Source of the DNA: JANRIC01 sp033765345
GTDB lineage: Bacteria; Bacteroidota; Bacteroidia; Cytophagales; Microscillaceae
Direction of reading: 5' to 3'
Assembly (NCBI GenBank): GCA_033765345.1
Contig: JANRIC010000056.1
Coordinates: forward strand, 30,838 to 94,837
Length of the DNA stretch: 64,000 nucleotides
Positions 42,563 through 51,676 of the stretch are shown in pieces. The translations under genes were made by a program, and so were the position numbers. Within the stretch, counting starts at the first letter, position 1; every line of letters starts with the position of its first letter. The notes beneath the pieces were generated by a model. The model was not told the DNA's origin. It searched no databases and worked only from the letters and a program-made list of their open reading frames with translations.

Positions 42563-42787
42563 ATGAGTGAAAATAAAAGTAAACTCGCTTTTAAGAAAGA
42601 AAATTACTATATTATGCTTGCCGGAATAGCTTTAATATTGTTGGGATTTATCATTATGTCACTGGATTCTCAGACTTTTGGGTTTGGATTTCTGGGACTT
42701 ACCTTAGGTCCGGTGACTGTCCTGCTAGGTTTTCTTACACAATTTGCAGCCATTCTTTACCATCCTTCCAGTAAGGGCAAAAAATAA
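42563..42787 (+). CDS. DUF3098 small membrane protein
   Basis: The 74-residue protein has two transmembrane helices (residues about 16-34 and 42-62) with a conserved FKKENYYIMLAGIALILLGF start and the LGP(V)TVLLGF segment. It is the DUF3098 family, which in Bacteroidota usually sits between ftsX and uppP. Here uppP follows after 37 bases but ftsX is elsewhere (47515-48435). The ATG at 42563 is chosen because the family starts there; an ATG 57 bases upstream gives an unrelated leader. Confidence 0.85.
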   Translation: MSENKSKLAFKKENYYIMLAGIALILLGFIIMSLDSQTFGFGFLGLTLGPVTVLLGFLTQFAAILYHPSSKGKK

Positions 42788-42824
42788 TCTGACATATAAC
42801 ACACTTATTTTAATCAATTAACTT

Positions 42825-43607
42825 ATGAATTTCATAGAAGCCCTTATTTTGGCTATTGTGGAAGGGATTACGGAATTTTTGCCCATCTCCTCCACCGGAC
42901 ACATGATTATTGCCTCCTCAATCATGGGGATTAATGAAAATACTTTCACCAAGGTCTTCGAGGTAAATATTCAATTTGGTGCTATTCTTTCGGTAGTGGT
43001 ACTCTACTGGAAACGATTCTTCAACTCTTGGGAGTTCTATCTGAAGTTATTCGTTGCTTTTCTTCCAGCCGCTCTGATTGGGTTTTTGTTGAGTGATTTT
43101 ATCGATAGTTTGTTAGAAAACGTACTTGTGGTTGCTATTACCTTGTTATTAGGAGGAATTGTACTCATTTTCGTAGATCAGTGGTTTCCACAAACCGAAA
43201 AAGATGATGACAAAGAAATTACTTATCCAAAAGCACTCAGCGTAGGTTTTTTCCAATGTATTGCCATGGTTCCCGGAGTTTCGCGCTCGGCGGCGAGTAT
43301 TATCGGTGGGATGACACAAGGCTTGAGCCGAAAGCAGGCAGCGGAATTTTCCTTTTTTCTGGCCGTTCCGACGATGTTTGTAGCAGCGTCTTACAAGCTT
43401 TTGAAAGATTTTGAGCAAATCAAGTCCTCAGACCTCTCTATTTTACTTTTTGGAAATCTGGTCGCATTTATTGTTGCTATGCTGGCGATTAGATTTTTCA
43501 TCAGTTTCCTGACCAAATATGGGTTTAAGGCATTTGGATATTATAGAATCATTCTTGGATTGTTAATCATTGTGCTTTTATCTATGGGCTATGAATTGAA
43601 GATATGA
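42825..43607 (+). CDS. uppP: Undecaprenyl-diphosphatase
   Basis: The 260-residue membrane protein recycles undecaprenyl diphosphate to the monophosphate used for peptidoglycan and other cell-wall polymers. It shows the BacA-type motifs E-G-(I/L)-T-E-F-L-P-I-S-S-T-G-H and PGVSRSAASI-GG, with about eight transmembrane helices. Length is normal. It follows DUF3098 in one operon. Confidence 0.95.
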   Translation: MNFIEALILAIVEGITEFLPISSTGHMIIASSIMGINENTFTKVFEVNIQFGAILSVVVLYWKRFFNSWEFYLKLFVAFLPAALIGFLLSDFIDSLLENVLVVAITLLLGGIVLIFVDQWFPQTEKDDDKEITYPKALSVGFFQCIAMVPGVSRSAASIIGGMTQGLSRKQAAEFSFFLAVPTMFVAASYKLLKDFEQIKSSDLSILLFGNLVAFIVAMLAIRFFISFLTKYGFKAFGYYRIILGLLIIVLLSMGYELKI

Positions 43608-43703
43608 GTAAAAAAAATTATGATATGATAAAAATATCGAACCATTTTTAGTTTTTCGAGTGTTTTATTTTATCTTCATGTTAGAATTAAAATTAGTGAA
43701 CGT

Positions 43704-44147
43704 ATGGAAATAGAAGACCTAAACAGCATCTTGGTCAGCATCGTGGAGCGAAGGATGGAACTGGGCAGACTGAGTTATTCCGACAAAAATTATGACGACC
43801 TCGAGGAAGAGCTACACAATATCGAGGACGAGTTTGTAGACAACTTTGGAAAACAGATGGAAGATGTTTTCCATGAAATTCACCAAAAATATTGCCCTGA
43901 TACAGACGTGCTTTCTCCAATAGCTTACCTGGCCAAAAACTATCATAAAGTGGGAAAATTCACCAATGGGACAGCTCAGTATGATATTCCCGACTTAAAA
44001 CAAGGAGTGGTCATTGATTCTGATGAATACGAACAAGCTTATTTGGTACTCATTCCTAACCCTGTAAGGGTATTGCTTACCGTCCCTAAAAACGCTCTCA
44101 AAGAGGAAGTTTGGAATATTCAGCAAGAAAATACCCCTGCTGTATAA
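43704..44147 (+). CDS. Conserved unknown acidic protein
   Basis: The 147-residue acidic protein has an N-terminal helical half (MEIEDLNSILVSIVERRMELGRL; DDLEEELHNIEDEFVDNFG) and a beta-rich C-terminal half with VIDSDEYEQAYLVLIPNPVRVLLT. I do not recognise a named family. It is 96 bases downstream of uppP, on the same strand, closed by a terminator hairpin. Confidence 0.65.
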   Translation: MEIEDLNSILVSIVERRMELGRLSYSDKNYDDLEEELHNIEDEFVDNFGKQMEDVFHEIHQKYCPDTDVLSPIAYLAKNYHKVGKFTNGTAQYDIPDLKQGVVIDSDEYEQAYLVLIPNPVRVLLTVPKNALKEEVWNIQQENTPAV

Positions 44148-44171
44148 ACCTCACGATCAAATCAAAAGCTT

Positions 44172-44196
44172 AGGAGGAAAGAGGATTTTTCCTCCT
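44172..44196. terminator. Bidirectional terminator
   Basis: AGGAGGAAA (44172-44180) and TTTCCTCCT (44188-44196) form a perfect 9-bp stem with a 7-base loop between two convergent genes. Confidence 0.8.
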
Positions 44197-44235
44197 TCTC
44201 TCTTACAATGATCGTCTTTTAAATCGTGTTGTGGG

Positions 44236-45252
44236 TTAGGTCTCGCTGATTTTGATCACTAACTTGCCGAATTGTTTGCTGGCAGCCATTTCGTCAAAAG
44301 CTGAAATTGCTTCGGATAAAGGTCTTACAGAACTAACCACAGGCTTGATTTGGTGTTTATTCACAAAATTTATCATCGCCTCAAACTCCTGATCATTGCC
44401 CATTGTAGTGCCCTGAATACTGGCTTGTGAGAAGAACAAACGAGGCAAATTCAAGGGCGAAGGCGTGCCAGCAGTAGTCCCGTACACGACCATCGTACCA
44501 CCCAATGCAATCATCTTGGCAAGCTCCCCGAAGTCTTTTCCCCCGGCACTGTCTATGATGACCTGAAAGCCCAAAGGATAATTTTTTTGTAAAGCTTTAA
44601 ACCAAAGCTCCTCCTTATAATTCACCCTACCAACAGCCCCGTATTTTCTGGCAAGTTCAAGTTTTTCTTCCTGCCCCGAACTGACACACACCCTGGCACC
44701 CAAAGCAACAGCAAACTGAAGTGCAAATAAGGCTACCCCTCCTCCTATGCCGCTAATAAACACATCTTGATCTGCGGCTACTTTGCCCTTCGTAAATACC
44801 GCCCTGTAAGCCGTAAGCCCAGCCAAAGGGATAGCTGCGGCTTCCTCAGTGCTGAGGTGGGCAGGTTTGAGGTGAAGCCGATGAGCGGGTACTATCAGGT
44901 ATTCGGCCAAAGTACCGTGGGTAGGCATCCCTAGAATGGTGTAGTTCCTGCTTGGATAATCAGGATGATCGCCCCAGTTTACATTCGGATTGATAATCAC
45001 TTCTTTCCCAAGCCAATGATCATGTTCCGAATCAAAGACTTTTTCTACCACACCACAACCGTCTGAACCAAGAATAGAAGGATAGGTAAGCCCCGGATAC
45101 ATGCCTACTCGAGCCCACTGATCTCTGTGGTTTAGGGCGGCGGCTTTTATCCGGATGAGTGCTTCTCCAGGTTTTAAATCGGGAAGATCAGTTTCCTTAA
45201 TTACGATCCTTTCCTGCGGATTTTCCTGTAAAATAAGAGCTTTGATAGTCAT
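44236..45252 (-). CDS. MDR-type zinc-independent alcohol dehydrogenase / quinone oxidoreductase
   Basis: The 338-residue protein is a medium-chain dehydrogenase/reductase. GroES-like part: AALNHRDQWARVG, SDGCGVVEKV; NAD(P) Rossmann part: GIGGGVALFALQFAVALGARV. It lacks the four structural zinc cysteines, so it belongs near the quinone oxidoreductases. The physiological substrate is not visible. It is transcribed alone. Confidence 0.8.
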   Translation of the reverse strand: MTIKALILQENPQERIVIKETDLPDLKPGEALIRIKAAALNHRDQWARVGMYPGLTYPSILGSDGCGVVEKVFDSEHDHWLGKEVIINPNVNWGDHPDYPSRNYTILGMPTHGTLAEYLIVPAHRLHLKPAHLSTEEAAAIPLAGLTAYRAVFTKGKVAADQDVFISGIGGGVALFALQFAVALGARVCVSSGQEEKLELARKYGAVGRVNYKEELWFKALQKNYPLGFQVIIDSAGGKDFGELAKMIALGGTMVVYGTTAGTPSPLNLPRLFFSQASIQGTTMGNDQEFEAMINFVNKHQIKPVVSSVRPLSEAISAFDEMAASKQFGKLVIKISET

Positions 45253-45480
45253 TTTTTTGTAATTACATTGAAAATATAAATATATAAAAAACTGAATAAC
45301 AGCAGTTTAAAAGCTATTATTGGATAAATTATTATTCCATATCAATACGTAGGCGATCAAAATTATCCTCAAACCCAAATCAAAAATCCCCTTCAATAAA
45401 TACAATTTTATTAAAAAAAATACGATTTCCATCTCTATCAGGCATATTTCTGCTATTATTTCTGTCAGCTCTTAAAGCCC

Positions 45481-46410
45481 TTAAATAACCTGCGTATAAA
45501 TACGACAATAATCGGCAAACCTTCTGATGACTTGTGCGTGTGTAGCGTCTAAAAAAATTACACGAACCGAACTTACACGCTTGACCATAGGCTCAATCGT
45601 ATGAAGAGTAAACCAAGGGTCTTTTTTTCCCAAAAAAATCAAAGGTTTTATTTCACGCTCAACAATGGTTTGACTTATTTTTTGAATATCAACTTGTATG
45701 CCCCGGTAAAGTACCCAGGTATTGTATAATTGTGCTCTCTGTGCCGGGTTTTGGAGTAAGCGACTCAAGAAATGATGAGAAGCCTTATCCAAATAGCCTT
45801 GACGTAAAAGCAGCTTTAGGCTAATTAAAAGTAATTTTGGATATCGACGAAGAAAACGAAACGCTAAACGACCACCTAATGTGCGTACAGCCGACTTGTA
45901 CCAAAAGTTTTCACGAATTCCGTCAGGAGCCAATAATACCAGTTGCCTGACTTTCTCAGGGTAAGCTTCAAGCGTAACAAGTGCTAGTTTAGCTCCCAGA
46001 CTAAAGCCGATTAATGAAAATTCTATAATTTTTTCCTTTTCCATCAATAATCTCAAAAAATCTTTCCAGATTTGCTTATCTAAAAAAAGATTGTTTTTTT
46101 TCCAGATACTATGTCCGTGAAAAAACAATTCTGGTACATATACCGTATAATATTTATTAAATTGTTCAATCATACAATTATAGGAGGACATATCTTGTCC
46201 GAATCCATAAAAGGCAATAATCGCCTTTGGCCCGGATCCAATCTTTTTGTAATGTATTTTAAAGTATTTATATTCAATGAAATTGCTCAACCTTGTTAAT
46301 TTTAGATGCATTGAGGGAATATACAAATTACCCCACTTTTGTAAAAATAATTTTTCCGAATTATTGTTTCTTTGGTTCATTGGAATAAAGTTTGATATTT
46401 GTTTGGCCAA
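45481..46410 (-). CDS. Alpha/beta hydrolase
   Basis: The 309-residue protein has the alpha/beta-hydrolase catalytic triad: nucleophile Ser in GFSLGAKLA, an Asp in GKKDPWF, and His in ATHAQVI. The N-terminal part (about 45 residues) is Asn-rich and may not be translated; Met at 46380 is an alternative start, and the TerC promoter overlaps the region upstream of it on the other strand. Substrate unknown. It is divergent from TerC. Confidence 0.75.
   Translation of the reverse strand: MAKQISNFIPMNQRNNNSEKLFLQKWGNLYIPSMHLKLTRLSNFIEYKYFKIHYKKIGSGPKAIIAFYGFGQDMSSYNCMIEQFNKYYTVYVPELFFHGHSIWKKNNLFLDKQIWKDFLRLLMEKEKIIEFSLIGFSLGAKLALVTLEAYPEKVRQLVLLAPDGIRENFWYKSAVRTLGGRLAFRFLRRYPKLLLISLKLLLRQGYLDKASHHFLSRLLQNPAQRAQLYNTWVLYRGIQVDIQKISQTIVEREIKPLIFLGKKDPWFTLHTIEPMVKRVSSVRVIFLDATHAQVIRRFADYCRIYTQVI
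46371..46401 (+). promoter_or_regulatory. Candidate promoter of the TerC gene
   Basis: TTTG (46371-46374) and GATATTTG (46394-46401, seven of eight to TAnnTTTG) are 19 bases apart; the ATG is at 46424. Confidence 0.45.
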
Positions 46411-46423
46411 CTAAGAGTGCAAT

Positions 46424-47497
46424 ATGAATCCTAATGAATTATTATTTTTTACAGCATTTATCGGGTTTATTGTAGGCACGCTTTTGCTGGATTTAGGGGT
46501 TTTCAGTAGAAAAAGTCACGTGGTTTCTTTTCGTGAAGCAGCTATCTGGAGTTGTATCTGGGTAACTTTTGCGATTATTTTTTATTTTGTACTCAAATCC
46601 TATGGTCATTATATTCACGGTATACAGACTTTTGATGACCTGGAAATTGTCGTAAATAAATATGTAGATGATGTAGGAAACTTATCATACTACAAAGCAG
46701 ACGACCCTGAGCGTAGCATCCAAAGCTATCGCGAAAATATGGCATTAGAATTTATCACAGGTTGGTTGCTGGAATACTCTCTTTCCGTAGATAATATCTT
46801 CGTAATTATTTTGATCTTTTCTTCTTTTGGGGTTAAAGAAAATTATTTCAAAAAAGTCTTACTTTGGGGGATTTTGGGTGCCGTTGTCATGCGGTTTATT
46901 TTTATTTTTCTAGGAGCTGCGTTGATTCAAAAATTTGGTTTTATTCTGTATTTTTTTGGAGCTTTACTGATTTATTCAGGTATTAAAATGTTGATTGCAG
47001 ATGAAGATGAAAAATTTGAAACCGATAAGCATCCAATTGTAAAATTGAGTTCTCGTTTTTTTCAGGTTTTCCCCAGATATGTGAAGGATCGTTTTTTTGT
47101 GATGAAAAAAGGAAAAATCTTTATAACCCCACTTTTTGTCGTGGTACTTATCGTAGAATTTACCGATTTATTATTTGCAGTTGATTCAGTACCTGCTGTT
47201 TTTGCAGTGACTATTGACCCTTACGTTGTTTTCTTTTCAAATATTTTTGCTATTATGGGGCTTCGCTCTATGTTTTTCTTCCTGTCTAATGTAATGCATT
47301 TATTTCATTATCTAAAAACAGGCCTAGCCTTTCTGCTGACTTTCATTGGTATTAAGATGATTGCACACGATTGGTTTAAGTTGATTGGTTTTAAGAACGA
47401 ATATTCCTTGTATATTATCCTCGGTATATTAGTCATAAGCGTCTTGGCCTCGGTTATTTTCCCTCAGCCCAAAGAAAAGGAAGCAGTCAGTGTTTAG
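46424..47497 (+). CDS. TerC-family membrane protein
   Basis: The 357-residue protein has about nine transmembrane helices, with ALEFITGWLLEYSLSVDNIF and the paired VEFTDLLFAVDSVPAVFAVT typical of TerC/Alx-type proteins. It also has a moderately charged cytoplasmic loop (DEDEKFETDKHP). The family is linked to metal (Mn) export and tellurite resistance. Function here is not decided. Confidence 0.9.
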   Translation: MNPNELLFFTAFIGFIVGTLLLDLGVFSRKSHVVSFREAAIWSCIWVTFAIIFYFVLKSYGHYIHGIQTFDDLEIVVNKYVDDVGNLSYYKADDPERSIQSYRENMALEFITGWLLEYSLSVDNIFVIILIFSSFGVKENYFKKVLLWGILGAVVMRFIFIFLGAALIQKFGFILYFFGALLIYSGIKMLIADEDEKFETDKHPIVKLSSRFFQVFPRYVKDRFFVMKKGKIFITPLFVVVLIVEFTDLLFAVDSVPAVFAVTIDPYVVFFSNIFAIMGLRSMFFFLSNVMHLFHYLKTGLAFLLTFIGIKMIAHDWFKLIGFKNEYSLYIILGILVISVLASVIFPQPKEKEAVSV

Positions 47498-47514
47498 TTG
47501 ATTTAGGTTCTGTA

Positions 47515-48435
47515 TCAATACAGTTCATCTAGTGAAAGGCGTAGATATTTTCTTACCGCTCTAAAAGCACTTAAACCACCGACCAAACTTCCCAATACGA
47601 TGAGTAAACAAATAAGTGCTAAAAAATCTTCCAAGCGGTAGAGTAATATTAATTCGGGGAGCTGTAGGTGTAAGTATTTTAACAAAGCAAATAAAATACA
47701 AGAAGAAATCAACCCACTGATACTCCCCTGAATCATCGCTTGTATAATAAATGGCCTTTGAATAAAACTATCGGTAGCACCCACCAACTGCATACTACGA
47801 ATCAGCAATCTTTGAGAAAACAGAGCCAGCTTGATGGTATTGTCAATCAATATGATGACAGTCAACAAAATGAAAACCCCAAATAACAATAAAACCAGGC
47901 TAATCATAGCGATGTTGCGATTGATCGTAATGACCAAATCCTTCACATAACTTACCTCAAAGACACCGGGTATTTTTTCCAATTCTTTTTGAATGCGTAT
48001 TATTTGAGGATTGGTGTAAAATTCAGGTTTGATTTTCAAAACGAATGAATCTCTAAGCGGATTATCGTTGAGGAAACGCATAAAATCTTCGCCGGTACTT
48101 TGGATAAATTCGGTTTTGGCTTCTTCTTTGGAAATAAAGCTTACATCAGGTTTTCCCTTTGTTTTTTGGGTAAAAGGTTTATTGATGAGTGTACGACGCA
48201 GGTCATCAAGCTCAGATTGCTCTAGATTGTGTTTTAGAAAGATCTGCAGCTCAAAGTTACGCCTGATAATTTGCCCTAATTGATTGGTATGCAAAATCAA
48301 AAGCCCACAAAGTCCGAAAATAAAAAGAACCAGGCTAATACTTACAATGACGTTAATAGATAAAAGGCTACCGAATTTTTGGGTATAAGAGTACTGATTT
48401 TTCAAGATAAAAAGTCTATGTGCATTTTTTTTCAA
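47515..48435 (-). CDS. ftsX: Cell division protein FtsX
   Basis: The 306-residue protein has the FtsX topology: a short cytoplasmic N-terminus, TM1, an extracytoplasmic domain (residues about 55-170), then three helices near residues 180-290 (LLLFGVFILLTVIILIDNTIKLAL, RSMQLVGATDSFIQRPFIIQAM). It works with the ATPase FtsE to activate peptidoglycan hydrolases at division; no ftsE is in the window. In many Bacteroidota it precedes DUF3098; here it is 4 kb away in the opposite direction. Confidence 0.9.
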   Translation of the reverse strand: MKKNAHRLFILKNQYSYTQKFGSLLSINVIVSISLVLFIFGLCGLLILHTNQLGQIIRRNFELQIFLKHNLEQSELDDLRRTLINKPFTQKTKGKPDVSFISKEEAKTEFIQSTGEDFMRFLNDNPLRDSFVLKIKPEFYTNPQIIRIQKELEKIPGVFEVSYVKDLVITINRNIAMISLVLLLFGVFILLTVIILIDNTIKLALFSQRLLIRSMQLVGATDSFIQRPFIIQAMIQGSISGLISSCILFALLKYLHLQLPELILLYRLEDFLALICLLIVLGSLVGGLSAFRAVRKYLRLSLDELY

Positions 48436-48458
48436 AGTTACACATTAATCTAATATAC

Positions 48459-48485
48459 AAAAAGGCTTTTTGTGAAAGCCTTTTT
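48459..48485 (-). terminator. Terminator after the anti-sigma-like gene
   Basis: AAAAAGGCTTT (48459-48469) and AAAGCCTTTTT (48475-48485) pair over 11 bases with the loop TTGTG. The minus-strand anti-sigma gene reads toward it; ftsX starts just beyond. Confidence 0.85.
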
Positions 48486-48516
48486 ACATATTCAAAAAAC
48501 ACTAAATTTCAAATCT

Positions 48517-49473
48517 CTATTTATCATAAAATTTAGCTCGAGCCAAATTCAGGAGTTCAATCAAGTCGGAGTTGCTGATCGCTCTTAGTTCTTTTTTCTC
48601 TACCTGATTGGTATTAAGTTCATAATACTGGTTTTGATAATACAGGAAGTGACGCTCCTCTTCTTTTATGTAAATACGAATAATTTTGTAGCTTCCTTGA
48701 TAATTATACAAAAAGAGTTCCTCGTTGTAATATTGATAGCTCAACTGATTGCGGTGTGCGATTTCTTCCAGATTGGCTTCGTTGGTTCCATCAAAGATAC
48801 CTTTTACACCCTCTTCATCTTCTGGATCGATGGCGTAAATTTCTTTTTGAGCCCCCAGAATATTGTCTACTTTTGACATAAAACGACGAGGTTTATTGAT
48901 TTTTAGATCATATGTATAGGTATCCTGACTAATTAATTCTTGTTTAGCAACAGGAACACTGGAAATTGATGTGTCTAAATTTTCCTGATCTAAAGCCTGA
49001 TCAAGGGAGTTTGTCGCTGTATTTGTAGGATGATCAGAAGACAACTCAGGAGAAGTACTGGCGGTTGTATTATCTTTTTGAGATAATTCTGAGACAGAAG
49101 GTGCTTGTTTTTGCTTAAGGTTTATTTTAGCCTTGGGGGGATTTTGAATATCAGATGAAGATATTTCAAATAAATCGGCCCTCAGAATCACTACCCCCAA
49201 CAATAAACCCATTGCAAGCGTGGCGGTACCAATCCAAGTGATACGCGACAATTGTGAGAGTGGAGACTGATTCACCTGAATGGCATTCAAGCGGGCTTTG
49301 AGTTCAAGCTTACGATTTAGACGAATTGCTTCAATGATTTCTTCCTGAAACTGCAATTCATTTTTCAGGATCGGATCTTTTTCAATGAGCTGCCTAAAAG
49401 CAATTTTATCTTCTGCATCCAATTTATTCAAAAGATAAGCTTCAATTTGCTCTGTATAGATTTCTTTGTCCAT
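48517..49473 (-). CDS. Membrane-bound anti-sigma factor-like protein
   Basis: The 318-residue protein begins with a helical cytoplasmic domain of the anti-sigma type (IEAYLLNKLDAEDKIAF, EKDPILKNELQFQEEI), a single transmembrane helix (residues about 80-100), a Ser/Thr/Gln-rich linker and a periplasmic C-terminal domain with many Tyr (YQYYNEELFLYNYQGSYKI). It follows the ECF sigma gene by 4 bases, as in sigma/anti-sigma pairs. Confidence 0.75.
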   Translation of the reverse strand: MDKEIYTEQIEAYLLNKLDAEDKIAFRQLIEKDPILKNELQFQEEIIEAIRLNRKLELKARLNAIQVNQSPLSQLSRITWIGTATLAMGLLLGVVILRADLFEISSSDIQNPPKAKINLKQKQAPSVSELSQKDNTTASTSPELSSDHPTNTATNSLDQALDQENLDTSISSVPVAKQELISQDTYTYDLKINKPRRFMSKVDNILGAQKEIYAIDPEDEEGVKGIFDGTNEANLEEIAHRNQLSYQYYNEELFLYNYQGSYKIIRIYIKEEERHFLYYQNQYYELNTNQVEKKELRAISNSDLIELLNLARAKFYDK

Positions 49474-49477
49474 CAGT

Positions 49478-50017
49478 TTAATCTAGAAAGTCAGTAGCTT
49501 TATATTTAGATTTAATAAGTTTATCCAGTTCTTTTTTGCACTTATATTTTTTGGTCTTAGCAGTGTCTGCATTGGCAAAACCCATTTTTTCAGCAATATC
49601 CTGCATAGACATATTATCAAAATAATAGTACATCAATACTTTTTGGCAGGTTTCTCCGAGGCTTTTGATGCACTCGCTAATAATTTCGTTTCTTTCCTGC
49701 GATTCAAAAGAATTAAATTCCATCCCTTCAACCATTTCCCCGGATAAGCGTGCTTTACGCTCGAGTTCTTTTCTCCAAAGATTTTGACAAATACTATAAA
49801 TAAAAGTGCTGATTTTAGAAGTAAGCAGGAAGTCTTCTTTCCGTGCCTTCTGCCAGAAAATTAGGATAGCCTCTTGATAAATATCCTTAGCCTCTTCTTC
49901 TGAACCACTATTATTGATGACCAGTCGGGTCATCATTTTATAGTTTTTTTTGTAGATATAATCAAGTGCAGCTTCGTCTCCACTTTTAATCTTTTTTAGA
50001 ACTTGGCTATCTTTCAT
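49478..50017 (-). CDS. ECF-type RNA polymerase sigma factor
   Basis: The 179-residue protein (start at Met in MKDSQVLKK at 50017; an ATG at 50032 is 5 codons earlier) is an ECF sigma factor: region 2 (EAKDIYQEAILIFWQKA, promoter -10 recognition) and region 4 (LGETCQKVLMYYYFDNMSMQDIAEKMGFANADTAKTKKYKCKKEL). It would transcribe its own and other envelope genes on release from the anti-sigma partner that follows. Confidence 0.9.
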   Translation of the reverse strand: MKDSQVLKKIKSGDEAALDYIYKKNYKMMTRLVINNSGSEEEAKDIYQEAILIFWQKARKEDFLLTSKISTFIYSICQNLWRKELERKARLSGEMVEGMEFNSFESQERNEIISECIKSLGETCQKVLMYYYFDNMSMQDIAEKMGFANADTAKTKKYKCKKELDKLIKSKYKATDFLD

Positions 50018-50343
50018 CTTAAAAAAAAGCAAAGCTTTTTGATTAAATACTCAATTAAAAAAAATTGTAACCTCAATAATTCATGATAATTTTTCTCTTA
50101 AAAGTGGTGTCTGATTTTGTATAAGATATTTTATACAGGATTTGTTTTTTTTGATATGAAATCTAAGGTTGACTATTTAGGCTTATATTATTTTTAATGA
50201 GAATTTAAGCATTCAATGCTTGCAGCCATGCTAAGTGTAAACACTTAGGGTTAGGGCAATAAGGTCATTTATTTCGTTGTTGTGAGAATGTGCATTTTTA
50301 TATTTCATCATACGTAGAAACAATTCGTAGAGTTTGCTTAATT
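50018..50343. other. 326-base gap upstream of the sigma gene
   Basis: No gene. An 8-bp inverted repeat (CTAAGTGT-AA-ACACTTAG, 50231-50248) lies near the middle and could be an operator or a terminator of the downstream unit. Confidence 0.4.
50231..50248. promoter_or_regulatory. Short palindrome, possible operator
   Basis: CTAAGTGT and ACACTTAG are exact complements separated by AA. There is no T-run, so a protein-binding site is as likely as a terminator. Confidence 0.25.
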
Positions 50344-51603
50344 TTATTCGAAGGCAACTTTAGCTTTTCTGTGAATCACCCAATCGTTTTCTTTTTTTTC
50401 TAGGATGCCCGGTTCAATGGTAATAATTCTAGAGTCATTGTAGGGTTCATTGATGTATTGGCAGGCTGGAAGCAGCATTTTACCTGCTTGAAGCAGTGCC
50501 AGTTGGTGATATTCGCTTCTTTGAACAACACTAAAAAGGGCTTGTTTGGGGTTTTCCAGATTGATCTCGATTTTGTAGAGATGTTCTTTGTCTGGTTCGG
50601 TTTTAAATTCATGAAACTGAAAATTGGCATAGATTGGGTCTAAGCGGGCATAATAAATTTGAATAGTAGGGTTATAGGTATAATTCTCAAGGTGTTCTGT
50701 TCTTTTGGCATATAATTCCTCGGCGGTCATTTTGTTTTCGTTCCGATTTTTGAGAACCACTACTTCGTGGATGAGTGTATTCAACTGCTCATTCAGAAAA
50801 TTAAATTTCAGCAAAAGCGATTGAAAATCTTTGATGGAGGTCATGGTATCCATTCGGTTATCGAGGCGGCTATACCTTTCCATATAATTTTCGTCCAGCT
50901 CTTCAATTTGAGCTTTTAGTTTTTGATTTTGCCATACCAGGAAGCCAATACAGCCAATCAACACAAGCAGAATAAAATAAACAATAGGCATGGAGTTATC
51001 GGTTTTGGGATTTGTAGTAGTTTGATTTATAGGTATTTGTTCATTCTCAGGTGAAATTTCCGCAGTTTCTTCTTTGAGAGAAATCTGAGGGTTTAGTTGA
51101 GTATTCTTAATTTCTTTGAGACTCAACATCAGTACTTGAAGATCATTTTTCCAGGTTGGGTCTTGATAAAGTTTGCTCAATTCGGTTTGAATATCATCAA
51201 TAAGTTTATTGAGTCTTACCTGGAGTTTATTTTTTCCGAAGCTTTCGTATTTTTTAGAGGCTAATAATTTAAAGAATTTTTCGGCGGTTTGAAAGTCTGG
51301 GGGAATACTTTGAGCGATAGATTCCAGATTTAAACAAGAAAGCTTCTGCTCGATGGGTGAGGAAGAATTTTCGTATCTTTTGAGGAGAAATTCTAAGGAT
51401 TGGCAAAGCAGCTCAAGTTTGATGCGCTCATATTTTTGGTTAATCTCGACCTCGGATAAACTTTGCCCCCAAAGCCCTCCCGCTGAATTCAAAATCAAAC
51501 ACATACAAACCATCATGCCTTGAATAAACCTATCGAGAGGGTTTTGTAGAGGAAGGCGCATCCATGGTATTTGTGTTGAGAATTTCATATAGTTTGTGAA
51601 CAA
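50344..51603 (-). CDS. Unknown membrane protein with coiled coil
   Basis: The 419-residue protein has a signal-like hydrophobic segment (residues about 28-47), a helical periplasmic part (about 50-180), a transmembrane helix (about 205-225), then a coiled coil (KAQIEELDENYMERYSRLDNRMDTMTS) and a C-terminal beta-rich domain ending EKKENDWVIHRKAKVAFE. I do not recognise a family. It lies between the GAF-PAS sensor gene and the sigma gene, same strand. Confidence 0.65.
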   Translation of the reverse strand: MFTNYMKFSTQIPWMRLPLQNPLDRFIQGMMVCMCLILNSAGGLWGQSLSEVEINQKYERIKLELLCQSLEFLLKRYENSSSPIEQKLSCLNLESIAQSIPPDFQTAEKFFKLLASKKYESFGKNKLQVRLNKLIDDIQTELSKLYQDPTWKNDLQVLMLSLKEIKNTQLNPQISLKEETAEISPENEQIPINQTTTNPKTDNSMPIVYFILLVLIGCIGFLVWQNQKLKAQIEELDENYMERYSRLDNRMDTMTSIKDFQSLLLKFNFLNEQLNTLIHEVVVLKNRNENKMTAEELYAKRTEHLENYTYNPTIQIYYARLDPIYANFQFHEFKTEPDKEHLYKIEINLENPKQALFSVVQRSEYHQLALLQAGKMLLPACQYINEPYNDSRIITIEPGILEKKENDWVIHRKAKVAFE

Positions 51604-51676
51604 AAAACTTTGGACGCTAAAAGTACTAAAAAAAATGGACTCTCATTCAAATAGTACCTTTAATTTCTATGATGCT

